Shown here: in pieces, positions 1-5,740 of the stretch
Layout: every line of letters starts with the position of its first letter
How positions within the stretch are numbered: the first letter of the stretch is position 1
Assembly (NCBI GenBank): GCA_002449335.1
Contig: DKDL01000031.1
Coordinates: 28,182 to 34,397 of the forward strand
DNA from: Succinatimonas sp. UBA6849
Lineage (GTDB): Bacteria > Pseudomonadota > Gammaproteobacteria > Enterobacterales > Succinivibrionaceae
Reading direction: 5' to 3'
DNA length: 6,216 nt
Notes under the pieces: model-generated
Seen by the model: the letters and a program-made list of their open reading frames with translations, nothing else
What the model was told of the DNA's origin: nothing
Databases searched by the model: none
Position numbers and translations under genes: made by a program

Positions 1-1013
1 GTATCTATCCTAATATTGAAGAGCATGACTTCCTCATGGTGTCAGATATGCTTAAAGCATTCATGACATCAGATAAAGGTTTCTCTGTATCTGTAGGTAC
101 AAGCTGGGTAAAGGCAGGTGTTCTCATTCAGTCCGCTATCAATCAGGCTGAATCTGATATGTATTCTGAGAAAAAGAAATACTACAGAGTACACCCTGGT
201 GACGAGAATACCACCAGATACCGTTCACAGAACGATAGCTTATTAACTATTATTGAGCCTGCTAAGATTCAAAAACTAATTGCTGATGGCTGCTTTAAAG
301 TTATGTATCAGCCAAAATTTAGAATTCAGGGTGATATTGCCGAAATTGCAGGTGCTGAGGCTTTAGTAAGACTTATCATCAATGATACTTTAATACCACC
401 AGATGATTTTATTCCGGCTTTAGAGTCAGCTCACTATACACATTTAATTGACTACTTTGTCTTTGAAACTATTTGCAAGAGAATGAGAGAAAGATTAGAC
501 AGTAATCAGAAGATCCTCCCTGTTTCCTGCAACTTCTCAAGACATACCATTGTGCGTCCAGAGTTTAAGTCAAAGTTAAAAGAGATCATGGACAAGTACC
601 ATTTAACTTATGACATGATCCCATTAGAGGTTTCAGAGCATACAAATACCATTCGTCATAAAGAGTTGGTTGATGTAACAGATGAATTATCAAAAGAGGG
701 ATTTAACATCTCCATTGATGACTTTGGTACCGCTCATGCAAATATCTACTCTTTAGCAGATTTAGCAGTATCAGAGGTTAAGTTTGATAAGAAACTAATC
801 GATAATATTGCTAAAAAGAATAACGAAAAGCTCACTACAATCTTAAGTGTGCTCATCACCATGTGTAAGAAACTTGGTATTAAGACTATCGCTGAAGGCG
901 TTGAGGATAAAGAGCAGAGCCAAATTCTAAAAGATCTAGGCTGTGATGAAATTCAGGGATATTACTATAGTAGGCCTATCAAAGATGAGGATTACTATAA
1001 CAAGTTAAGCTAA
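1..1013 (+). CDS. GGDEF-EAL cyclic-di-GMP protein, 3' part (partial at left edge)
   Basis: The reading frame is open from base 3 with no stop before it, so the gene starts outside the window; the ATG at 36 is internal. Numbering from that Met, residues 1-50 are the tail of a GGDEF domain (a VSVG strand, then a helix with AESDMYSEKKKYY, matching the usual AD..lY..K ending). The GGDEF signature itself lies upstream. Residues about 75-325 form an EAL domain, which hydrolyses cyclic-di-GMP to pGpG. Its expected metal and catalytic residues are visible: E108 in EALVR, N166, E198 and E201 in LEVSE, D228-D229 in DDFG, K249 in KFD, E287 in AEGVE and Q307 in QGYY. An active phosphodiesterase is therefore plausible. 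The loop after DDFG reads GTAHAN instead of the common GTGYSS. No sensor domain is visible. The gene ends at a strong terminator and converges on the metal cluster. The class call is firm; the physiological role is unknown. Confidence 0.95.
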   Translation, partial: IYPNIEEHDFLMVSDMLKAFMTSDKGFSVSVGTSWVKAGVLIQSAINQAESDMYSEKKKYYRVHPGDENTTRYRSQNDSLLTIIEPAKIQKLIADGCFKVMYQPKFRIQGDIAEIAGAEALVRLIINDTLIPPDDFIPALESAHYTHLIDYFVFETICKRMRERLDSNQKILPVSCNFSRHTIVRPEFKSKLKEIMDKYHLTYDMIPLEVSEHTNTIRHKELVDVTDELSKEGFNISIDDFGTAHANIYSLADLAVSEVKFDKKLIDNIAKKNNEKLTTILSVLITMCKKLGIKTIAEGVEDKEQSQILKDLGCDEIQGYYYSRPIKDEDYYNKLS

Positions 1014-1034
1014 TCTTTATGATTAGAAACAATT

Positions 1035-1074
1035 AAGCCCAACGTTCTTTATGGAGAATTCGTTGGGCTTTTTT
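1035..1074 (+). terminator. Rho-independent terminator of the EAL gene
   Basis: A perfect 10-bp stem (AAGCCCAACG at 1035-1044, CGTTGGGCTT at 1061-1070) encloses a 16-nt loop that can add a short TTCT/AGAA inner helix. It runs into a T6 tract (1069-1074) on the plus strand, 21 nt after the stop codon. In the minus direction the same stem is followed by TTAATTGTTT, so it may also weakly stop the converging transcript. Confidence 0.93.
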
Positions 1075-1102
1075 AATGGGCTATCGTAAAGATAGCCTCA
1101 TT
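1075..1102. terminator. Second hairpin between the convergent genes
   Basis: GGCTATC (1079-1085) and GATAGCC (1091-1097) pair perfectly around a 5-nt loop. AATG (1075-1078) and CATT (1099-1102) lengthen the stem past one bulged T. It begins 4 nt beyond the stop of the minus-strand small gene, where a terminator would be expected, but no T-run follows on either strand. It may work with the neighbouring 1035-1074 stem or protect the mRNA 3' end. Confidence 0.5.
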
Positions 1103-1106
1103 TAAA

Positions 1107-1346
1107 TTACTTAGCTTCTTTAGCTGCCTTTGACTCAGCAATTAAATCTTCTAAGTGCTCTTTCTGAGCCTGTAACTCTTCTTCGCTTAACTCTGCAGTA
1201 TTCTCAGCCTTTGAGAACTTCTTGGTTACTGAATCAAAAGAGTTTAAGATCTGCTCTTTGTGATCCTGGAACATCTTGTAACCTACAGCACCAGCTACGA
1301 TACCAGCTGCTAAACCGATTAATAAATCTGTCTTATTAGTAAACAT
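1107..1346 (-). CDS. Small single-pass membrane protein with charged helical tail, last gene of the metal cluster (FezA-/PacL-like role possible)
   Basis: A 79-aa protein. I chose the ATG at 1346 over the one 21 nt upstream (1367) because GGAG sits 7 nt before 1346, inside what would otherwise be coding sequence. Residues about 7-26 form one Gly/Ala-rich membrane helix with small-residue spacing (GLAAGIVAGAVG), followed by a basic/aromatic edge. Residues 27-79 are charged and predicted helical, rich in Glu, Lys and Ala (SEEELQAQKEHLEDL), with no cysteine and only two histidines. The architecture resembles YtxH/DUF6110-type small proteins. It is also analogous to mycobacterial PacL (DUF1490) proteins encoded beside P1B ATPases, and to the small FezA component of ferrosome clusters. 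A scaffold or partner for the ATPase is an inference from context; no catalytic motif is seen. The gap to the ATPase gene is 83 nt and carries a large hairpin, so expression may be set separately from the rest of the operon. Confidence 0.85.
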   Translation of the reverse strand: MFTNKTDLLIGLAAGIVAGAVGYKMFQDHKEQILNSFDSVTKKFSKAENTAELSEEELQAQKEHLEDLIAESKAAKEAK

Positions 1347-1353
1347 TTCTCTT

Positions 1354-1357
1354 CTCC
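1354..1357 (-). promoter_or_regulatory. Shine-Dalgarno site that fixes the start of the small membrane protein
   Basis: GGAG on the minus strand lies 7 nt before the ATG at 1346. It lies downstream of the alternative ATG at 1367, so it can serve only the shorter 79-aa form. Confidence 0.75.
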
Positions 1358-1378
1358 ATAAAAACATACTTAAATATT

Positions 1379-1420
1379 TAGCAACCTAAACTGTTATATG
1401 AAAATATATTTAGGTTGCTA
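1379..1420. repeat. Large perfect inverted repeat between the ATPase and small-protein genes
   Basis: A 12-bp perfect dyad: TAGCAACCTAAA at 1379-1390 and TTTAGGTTGCTA at 1409-1420. The 18-nt middle can add a 5-bp TATAT/ATATA helix with a 4-nt loop and a 4-nt bulge. It begins 9 nt after the ATPase stop codon in the direction of transcription. The minus-strand side after the stem reads AAATATTTAAG, not a T-run, so it is a poor intrinsic terminator. An mRNA-stabilising or processing hairpin, a leaky terminator that lowers output of the last gene, or a protein-binding dyad are the options. Confidence 0.8.
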
Positions 1421-1429
1421 TTTGGAAAA

Positions 1430-3586
1430 TTACTTTTCCAAATCCTGATTACGTTTGATTTTCTCGAAAGTAAATTTCTTATCAAACAGAATTCTTGCTG
1501 AGTTAATAACCACACCAATAGTTGCAGCATTGTGAATGGTTGCAGCAATTAAAGGATTGATCTTACCTAAAGCACCTAACATCATCGCAGCTGAGTTAAT
1601 GGTGATAGTAGCAGCAAAGTTCTGTCTTACTAATCCCATAGTAGCTTTTGATAATTCCATTACTTTAGCTAACTTTAAAGGCTCATCAGAGGTAATAGTG
1701 ATATCAGCTGATTCCATAGCAATATCGGTTGATTTGCCACCTAAAGCAACACCGATATCAGCATATGCTAGAGCAGGAGCATCATTGATACCATCACCTA
1801 CCATCAGTACCTTTGAGTAGCTCTGTTTGCTTGCTACAAACTCTGCTTTCTCATGAGGTAAAACATCTGACTTAAAGCCATCAAGATCAAGTTTTGCTGC
1901 TACATATTCAGCTGTAACCTTGTTATCACCAGTTAACATTACGATCTCATCAACACCGTTTCTTCTGATACGGTTGATAGTTTTCTTAATGTCCTTTCTA
2001 ATTGGATCGGTGATTACTAAAGCACCTAATAACTTAGATGATCTTGCAACATAGATAATGTTGCACTCTTTAGAGTACTGTGATCTGTCAAAGCTCTTAA
2101 TGCCTCTTACACCACGTTCTGTCATGAAGACAAAGCTACCTACTAACAGCTCACCGCCTTTAATACCGTCAAAATCATCAACTGATGCACTGATACCACG
2201 ACCTACAACAGTCTCAATCTTTGCATTGTCAGGTACGAACCACTGTTTCTCATCAGCATAGTTAATAATAGCTTCTGCTAATGGGTGAGATGATGATTTT
2301 TCAGCAGCAGCTGCAAGTTGTACTAATTCTTTTTGCTCTACACCCTTGCATGCAATGGTATCAATTAAGATTGGGTGACCATTGGTGATAGTACCTGTCT
2401 TATCTAAGATAACAGTATCAATATCAGCTAAGGTTTCAATAAAGTTACCGCCCTTAACTAGAACACCCATCTGAGCTGCCTTACTGATTGAAGCTGAAAT
2501 AGCAGTTGAAGTAGATAGCTTCAAGCCACAGCTAAAGTCAATAAAGAACATGTTCAGTACACGCTGAATATCTTTAGTTACAGCATATACGACAGCAGCA
2601 GATAAGAATGAGATAGGTACAAGAGCATTAGCCATTCTGTCAGCGAAGTTCTGAATAGGAGCTCTTCTGTTCTGTGCGTTCTCAACCATGTTGATGATGC
2701 GAGCAAGATTTGTCTCATCACCTACTTTTGATACTTCAATGGTGATTTCACCAGAACGAACTACAGTACCAGCGTATACATCTTCACCTACAGTCTTGTA
2801 AGCAGGAATTGACTCACCTGTTAAGGATGACTGATCGATAGAAGCACCGCCTTCAACAATCTTACCGTCAACGCAGATCTTTTCACCTACGTAAACTACA
2901 ACTCGGTCGTTTAGCTTTACTGATTCTATATCAACCTTGCGGATGTGACCGTCAAGATCCTTTAACCATACATATTTCTCTTTCATATCTAATAAAGTTG
3001 AAATATGCTGTCTTGCCTTTTCAGCAGCGCCAATAGTTAACATTTCTGCAAAATTAGACAGAACTAATAATGACAGACTTGACTCAGGCTTTCCTGATAA
3101 TAAGGAAGCTAATACAGCAGTAGCTGTTAAAGTATCAGCATTAGGCGCTTTATCACGAATCAGTCCTGCAAAACCTTCTTTAAAGATGTCTTTTGCAATT
3201 AACATTACAAATGCGCTTCTTGCAAATGATAATCTTGTAAAGGTTGTAGGAGCCATTCTCTTAGTTATTTCTAAAAGACCGAAACCAACTAATGACACTA
3301 ATGCTTTAAGTTTATAGCTCTTAAGCTCATCAGCAGCATTCTTAATCTCAGTTTCCTGCTCTGAAGCTTTTGCTTTAATCTTATCTTTTACAGATAAAAG
3401 CTGCATCTTATAAAGAGCATATGAAAGTGTCTTTGGATCATTAGTGTATACGCTTAATGAGTTATTAGGTAGTACACATGCTGAAACGACACCTTTTACT
3501 CTTCTTAAGGAGAACTCTAGCAAAGCAGCTTTTTTATCGCTATAGCTTTGGTCAAGTTTAATGACTTTATGATATAGGCCAGACAT
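1430..3586 (-). CDS. P1B-type metal-transporting ATPase with an SCG transmembrane motif (FezB-like candidate)
   Basis: A 718-aa inner-membrane pump that would use ATP to move a transition metal. Residues 1-60 resemble a degenerate HMA_2 module without CxxC. Hydrophobic segments near 94-110, 118-135, 150-165 and 168-188 precede the actuator domain with TGES at 256-259. Two more follow (about 320-337 and 342-365); the second carries the metal site as SCG (352-354). Next come DKTGT with the phosphorylated D395, the P1B-specific HP pair (434-435), TGD (552-554) and GDGIND (597-602). Two final helices (655-672, 678-700) contain N655, N664 and an HNAAT stretch at 685-689. All catalytic motifs are intact, so the pump should be active. 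Classic Cu, Zn and Cd pumps have CPC, CPH or SPC at the metal site; here the proline is missing, so metal specificity cannot be read by the usual rule. The ATG directly follows the stop of the upstream HMA_2 gene, which implies translational coupling. With its neighbours it resembles FezB, the ferrosome P1B-6 ATPase; iron as substrate is inference. Confidence 0.95.
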   Translation of the reverse strand: MSGLYHKVIKLDQSYSDKKAALLEFSLRRVKGVVSACVLPNNSLSVYTNDPKTLSYALYKMQLLSVKDKIKAKASEQETEIKNAADELKSYKLKALVSLVGFGLLEITKRMAPTTFTRLSFARSAFVMLIAKDIFKEGFAGLIRDKAPNADTLTATAVLASLLSGKPESSLSLLVLSNFAEMLTIGAAEKARQHISTLLDMKEKYVWLKDLDGHIRKVDIESVKLNDRVVVYVGEKICVDGKIVEGGASIDQSSLTGESIPAYKTVGEDVYAGTVVRSGEITIEVSKVGDETNLARIINMVENAQNRRAPIQNFADRMANALVPISFLSAAVVYAVTKDIQRVLNMFFIDFSCGLKLSTSTAISASISKAAQMGVLVKGGNFIETLADIDTVILDKTGTITNGHPILIDTIACKGVEQKELVQLAAAAEKSSSHPLAEAIINYADEKQWFVPDNAKIETVVGRGISASVDDFDGIKGGELLVGSFVFMTERGVRGIKSFDRSQYSKECNIIYVARSSKLLGALVITDPIRKDIKKTINRIRRNGVDEIVMLTGDNKVTAEYVAAKLDLDGFKSDVLPHEKAEFVASKQSYSKVLMVGDGINDAPALAYADIGVALGGKSTDIAMESADITITSDEPLKLAKVMELSKATMGLVRQNFAATITINSAAMMLGALGKINPLIAATIHNAATIGVVINSARILFDKKFTFEKIKRNQDLEK

Positions 3587-4255
3587 TTACTTGCTTACAC
3601 CCTCTAAAATCTTATAGCCCCACCATACTAACTGTGGACCATTAGGAGTTTGTTTTTGTACAAATACTTTGTATGTACCCCAAATCAGGCAGATACCGCC
3701 TAAAATGATAGAAATATCAGCAACACCTGATAGTGCTGTTCTTACAGCTGAATTTGCGTGTCCTGCATAGTGGCCAATGCATTTACCAACAACGGTTTTA
3801 GCTCCAGCACTCTGTCCTAACTTTGAAGCACCTTTACCTACAGCTACGGCTGAAGATGCAGCTACAGTGCCGTTTACAGACTTAGTTAATAAGCTCTCAT
3901 CATCGCCAAACTTATCCTCATTTACTTTTCTAGTCTGCTCATTGATGTGATCAATAACCTCATCAACTAATTCAGCTTTGCAGTTGTACTCTAAAAGAAC
4001 TGTGCCTGTTGTGGTATTTACGGTGATCTTGTCAAAAAGATCTAATGATTCAAATTTCTCTTTTAAAGCATTAGCAAAAACAGGATCTTTTAGAAGAATG
4101 CTTTTATATCTTCTGCGACCTTTAATTGCATGTACACATGCAAACTCAGCCTGTTTTGCAGAAGCAATCATCTTCTTTTTCATTAAATTATTTACATACA
4201 CACCAATTAAAGGTTGTGCAGCTGCAATACATAAAGACAGAACTGTTAAATTCAT
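3587..4255 (-). CDS. HMA_2-like membrane-anchored protein (222 aa), FezC-like candidate
   Basis: Residues 1-23 are a hydrophobic N-terminal segment followed by a KKK cluster, likely a membrane anchor. Residues about 40-110 match an HMA_2-like fold: GRRRYKSILLKDP, a helix, then TTTGTVLLEY. This is the same pattern as in the 96-aa neighbour. Residues 128-160 are a Gly/Ala/Ser/Lys linker, and about 178-197 (ISIILGGICLIWGTYKVF) form a second membrane helix, ending in a short aromatic tail. There is no CxxC, so the classic copper-chaperone chemistry is unlikely; its few cysteines (C9, C40, C92, C159, C189) are scattered. The gene starts 9 nt after the preceding stop and ends with TAA directly before the ATPase ATG, so it almost certainly works with that pump. 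AGGGA (4262-4266) overlaps the upstream stop codon and lies 6 nt before this start. Metal delivery, docking or membrane scaffolding are possible roles; the sequence does not decide. Confidence 0.9.
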   Translation of the reverse strand: MNLTVLSLCIAAAQPLIGVYVNNLMKKKMIASAKQAEFACVHAIKGRRRYKSILLKDPVFANALKEKFESLDLFDKITVNTTTGTVLLEYNCKAELVDEVIDHINEQTRKVNEDKFGDDESLLTKSVNGTVAASSAVAVGKGASKLGQSAGAKTVVGKCIGHYAGHANSAVRTALSGVADISIILGGICLIWGTYKVFVQKQTPNGPQLVWWGYKILEGVSK

Positions 4256-4261
4256 ATGTGT

Positions 4262-4266
4262 TCCCT
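4262..4266 (-). promoter_or_regulatory. Shine-Dalgarno site overlapping the upstream stop codon
   Basis: AGGGA on the minus strand shares bases with the TAG stop of the 96-aa gene and sits 6 nt before the ATG at 4255. This supports that start and suggests coupled translation of the two HMA_2-like proteins. Confidence 0.7.
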
Positions 4267-4555
4267 ACTTGGATGCCTTCTTTTTTAATTCTTCTTCAAT
4301 TTCACGAAGCTCAGGATTTCTTGTAACTTTGTCTGCGTCGTACTCGATGAGAACAGATCCTGTGACCTCGTTAATTTTAAAAGTATTCAGTTCATCGAAT
4401 TTTGAAAAGTAATCTTCTAAAAGTACTGCATTCTCATGATTGTTCTTAATTAAAGAACTGTAGCATCTAATTCTGCCAGGAATGTAGCTAGATACTTCTA
4501 CAGTAGATAAGAAGTACTTCTTTTCGTCAAAAAACTGAGTTAAAAATTTAAACAT
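4265..4555 (-). CDS. Small HMA_2-like protein (96 aa), first gene of the metal operon
   Basis: Residues about 18-80 show the HMA_2 pattern: a first strand (STVEVSSYIPGRIRCYSS), a helix (ENAVLLEDYFSKF), then a second strand pair ending in GSVLIEYDAD. The N-terminus (MFKFLTQFFDEKKYF) could be an amphipathic helix. The tail (about 80-96, REIEEELKKKASK) is strongly charged and helical. There is no CxxC and only one cysteine (C31). It is clearly a paralogue of the module in the next protein: both have GR.R, a long helix, then TG(S/T)VL(I/L)EY. It probably lies in the cytoplasm or on the inner membrane face as a partner of the ATPase. GGA 8 nt before the ATG is a modest ribosome site. The gene stands first after a 312-bp intergenic region with a TATAAT, so the operon promoter is expected there. 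Confidence 0.88.
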   Translation of the reverse strand: MFKFLTQFFDEKKYFLSTVEVSSYIPGRIRCYSSLIKNNHENAVLLEDYFSKFDELNTFKINEVTGSVLIEYDADKVTRNPELREIEEELKKKASK

Positions 4556-4585
4556 TTATCTTTTCCGTATTACGACTGTATTTTT

Positions 4586-4614
4586 ATTATATAAAACAAC
4601 TAAATCGTAAGCAT
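4586..4614 (-). promoter_or_regulatory. Probable sigma-70-type promoter of the metal operon
   Basis: On the minus strand a perfect TATAAT (4586-4591) lies 30 nt before the ATG at 4555, giving a leader of about two dozen bases. The position 17 bp further upstream (4609-4614) reads ATGCTT, a poor -35; the better TTGTCT (4615-4620) is 23 bp away. A perfect -10 with a poor -35 would suit an activated promoter, but AT-rich sequence yields such boxes by chance. Confidence 0.4.
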
Positions 4615-4649
4615 AGACAAATTTTTATTAACAAAATGCAACGACTATA

Positions 4650-4681
4650 AGCCGATGCGAAATAATTTTAGCATAGGCTAA
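4650..4681. repeat. Dyad in the operon control region (possible operator or RNA hairpin)
   Basis: AGCCGATGC (4650-4658) and GCATAGGCT (4671-4679) pair over 9 positions with one mismatch around a 12-nt loop. The right arm is itself inside a small perfect dyad, TTAGC-ATAG-GCTAA (4668-4681). The site lies about 60-90 bp upstream of the candidate -10, where an activator could bind. No T-run follows on either strand, so termination is unlikely. Confidence 0.5.
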
Positions 4682-4801
4682 TAGCAGTTGTTTATATGTA
4701 ACTTAAATTTTTTAGAGTTTTTTATCGTTGAAGTGGCGATTAAAAGCCAGTCAGACTGTGATTTGGTAAAAAAGCCTTGTTTTATGTTTAATCTAAAAGA
4801 C

Positions 4802-4853
4802 ATCAGAGATGTTTACCCTCATTACAAGTTAAATATGGCTTTAAATCTCTGAT
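4802..4853. repeat. 9-bp inverted repeat downstream of the EamA gene
   Basis: ATCAGAGAT (4802-4810) and ATCTCTGAT (4845-4853) are perfect complements separated by 34 bases. Read on the minus strand, the closing arm is followed by GTCTTTTAG, a weak tail. It begins 15 nt after the EamA stop codon, so it is the best candidate for the 3' end of the rlmJ-EamA transcript, though the loop is long for a standard terminator. Confidence 0.45.
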
Positions 4854-4871
4854 AAATTCAGTTGAATTTAT
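4852..4871. terminator. Weak AT-only hairpin at the EamA stop codon
   Basis: ATAAATTC (4852-4859) and GAATTTAT (4864-4871) form an 8-bp stem with an AGTT loop. A T-run follows on the plus strand. The stem has a single G-C pair and overlaps the EamA stop codon (4868-4870), and no plus-strand gene reads into it. It is recorded as a possible weak plus-strand terminator only. Confidence 0.2.
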
Positions 4872-5734
4872 TTTTCAAGTTTTGATTTCATATTCTGCAA
4901 GAGCACACTGCTAATCATTAAAGCAACACCAATGTAGAATGAGAAGTTCACTTCATTAGCTTCGTTAAACAGGATCATAGCAATGATAATTGCATATACA
5001 GGCTCAAGATTAAAGGTTAGCATTAAGGTAAAAGCTGAAACCTTAGCCGCTAACTGCACTACCATGAGGTATAAAAACACTGTAAAGATTGTTGCTAGTA
5101 AGAACAGGTAGATAAGATCTTTTGCATCAAAATATATCGATGAGGTTCCACAAACACATAGATAAATTGGTGCTAAGACAAGAACCAGAAGAAATCCACC
5201 TGACATTTCATAATTGATAAAAGTATAGGCATCTTTACCATAAGAGAACTTCTTATTAAAGACTGTAAATAAAGCGGCTAAGAATGCTGCTACAAAACCT
5301 ACAGAAATGCCAAGTCTGAACTTGGTATCAAAATTAAAGATTAGAAGTAAACCTACAATGTTTAAAGAGGCATAAATCAGGCTTGTCTTATCAAACTTCT
5401 TATTTAGAACTTTAGGCTCTAATAATGAAGTAAAGAAGCTAGATGAGGCTAAAGTAACAGTACCAATTGATACGTTTGAAAGCTTTATGGACAGATAGAA
5501 AAAGATTAAATGAATTGCAAGCAAAGCGCCTACAAATAGTCCCTGTATTTTGCTTCTTACAGAAACAGCTTTAATTCTGCCTAAGCACTTTAAGATGACA
5601 TAGGCACTTAATGCTGCAATAGCAAATCTTATAAAGACTAATACAAAGGCGTCATATGAAATCAGTCTGCCAAAGACGCCTGTAAAGCCAGCAATTAAAA
5701 CAGCTAAATGAAGTTTTAAAAATACTTTCCACAT
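4868..5734 (-). CDS. EamA/DMT-superfamily transporter (ten membrane helices)
   Basis: A 288-aa inner-membrane protein of the drug/metabolite transporter superfamily, full length for a double-EamA member. About ten hydrophobic helices are visible (near 6-24, 29-47, 64-80, 87-105, 117-134, 141-159, 176-195, 207-226, 232-254, 264-280). The two EamA repeats cover roughly 8-134 and 143-280. The end of each repeat carries the family's Pro-containing helix: LLEP at 104-107 in the first, and FNLEPVYAII...LFNE at 241-258 in the second, the clearest match. Basic residues in the cytoplasmic loops (SVRSK at 58-62, NKKFDK at 111-116, NKKFSYGK at 160-167) support the topology. Family members export or exchange amino acids, nucleotides or other metabolites; the substrate cannot be read from sequence. 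The ATG lies 6 nt after the rlmJ stop, with an AGGA inside the end of rlmJ about 10 nt upstream, so the two are cotranscribed. Confidence 0.93.
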   Translation of the reverse strand: MWKVFLKLHLAVLIAGFTGVFGRLISYDAFVLVFIRFAIAALSAYVILKCLGRIKAVSVRSKIQGLFVGALLAIHLIFFYLSIKLSNVSIGTVTLASSSFFTSLLEPKVLNKKFDKTSLIYASLNIVGLLLIFNFDTKFRLGISVGFVAAFLAALFTVFNKKFSYGKDAYTFINYEMSGGFLLVLVLAPIYLCVCGTSSIYFDAKDLIYLFLLATIFTVFLYLMVVQLAAKVSAFTLMLTFNLEPVYAIIIAMILFNEANEVNFSFYIGVALMISSVLLQNMKSKLEK

Positions 5735-5740
5735 CAGGTG

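Larger units (their letters stand above)
4556..4867. other. 312-bp gene-free region upstream of the metal operon
   Basis: No convincing coding frame on either strand. It holds the candidate promoter (4586-4614), a hairpin-forming dyad (4650-4679), a 14-bp dyad TTAGC-N4-GCTAA (4668-4681), an 11-bp odd palindrome CAGTCAGACTG (4748-4758) and a 9-bp dyad (4802-4853). Partial direct repeats are also present: ACGACTGTA at 4572-4580 with ACGACTATA at 4641-4649, and GCATAGACAA at 4611 with GCATAGGCTA at 4671, exactly 60 bp apart. This density fits a regulated control region, but none of the sites matches a regulator motif I can name. Confidence 0.7.

Noticed and set aside
36..1013. The EAL gene as a complete gene starting at the ATG at 36
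   Set aside because: The frame is open back to base 3 and the first residues are the end of a GGDEF domain, so the real start lies to the left of the window.
1347..1367. A longer 86-aa form of the small membrane protein starting at 1367
   Set aside because: The only good Shine-Dalgarno (GGAG at 1357-1354) lies between the two ATGs and fits the ATG at 1346; the extra seven residues would place charged residues before the membrane helix without family support.
1130..2261. Plus-strand open frames at 1130-1339, 1536-1820 and 2058-2261
   Set aside because: They lie fully antisense to the small protein and the ATPase, show no recognisable domain and have no convincing ribosome site.
1430..3586. 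Naming the ATPase as a copper (CopA) or zinc/cadmium (ZntA) exporter
   Set aside because: It lacks the CPC site and CxxC N-terminal domains of those pumps, and its last helices do not carry the copper MSS motif.
3978..4412. Plus-strand open frames at 3978-4412 and 4126-4326
   Set aside because: They are antisense to both HMA_2-like genes, overlap each other in different frames and resemble no known protein.
4556..4720. A Fur box controlling the metal operon
   Set aside because: AT-rich stretches such as AAATAATTTTAGCAT share a few bases with the consensus, but no stretch gives a convincing run of GATAAT-type hexamers, so I do not call it despite the iron hypothesis.
4748..4758. CAGTCAGACTG as a terminator hairpin for the EamA transcript
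   Set aside because: The dyad has a one-base centre, too tight to fold as a full stem, and is over 100 bp beyond the stop codon; at most it is a protein-binding site.
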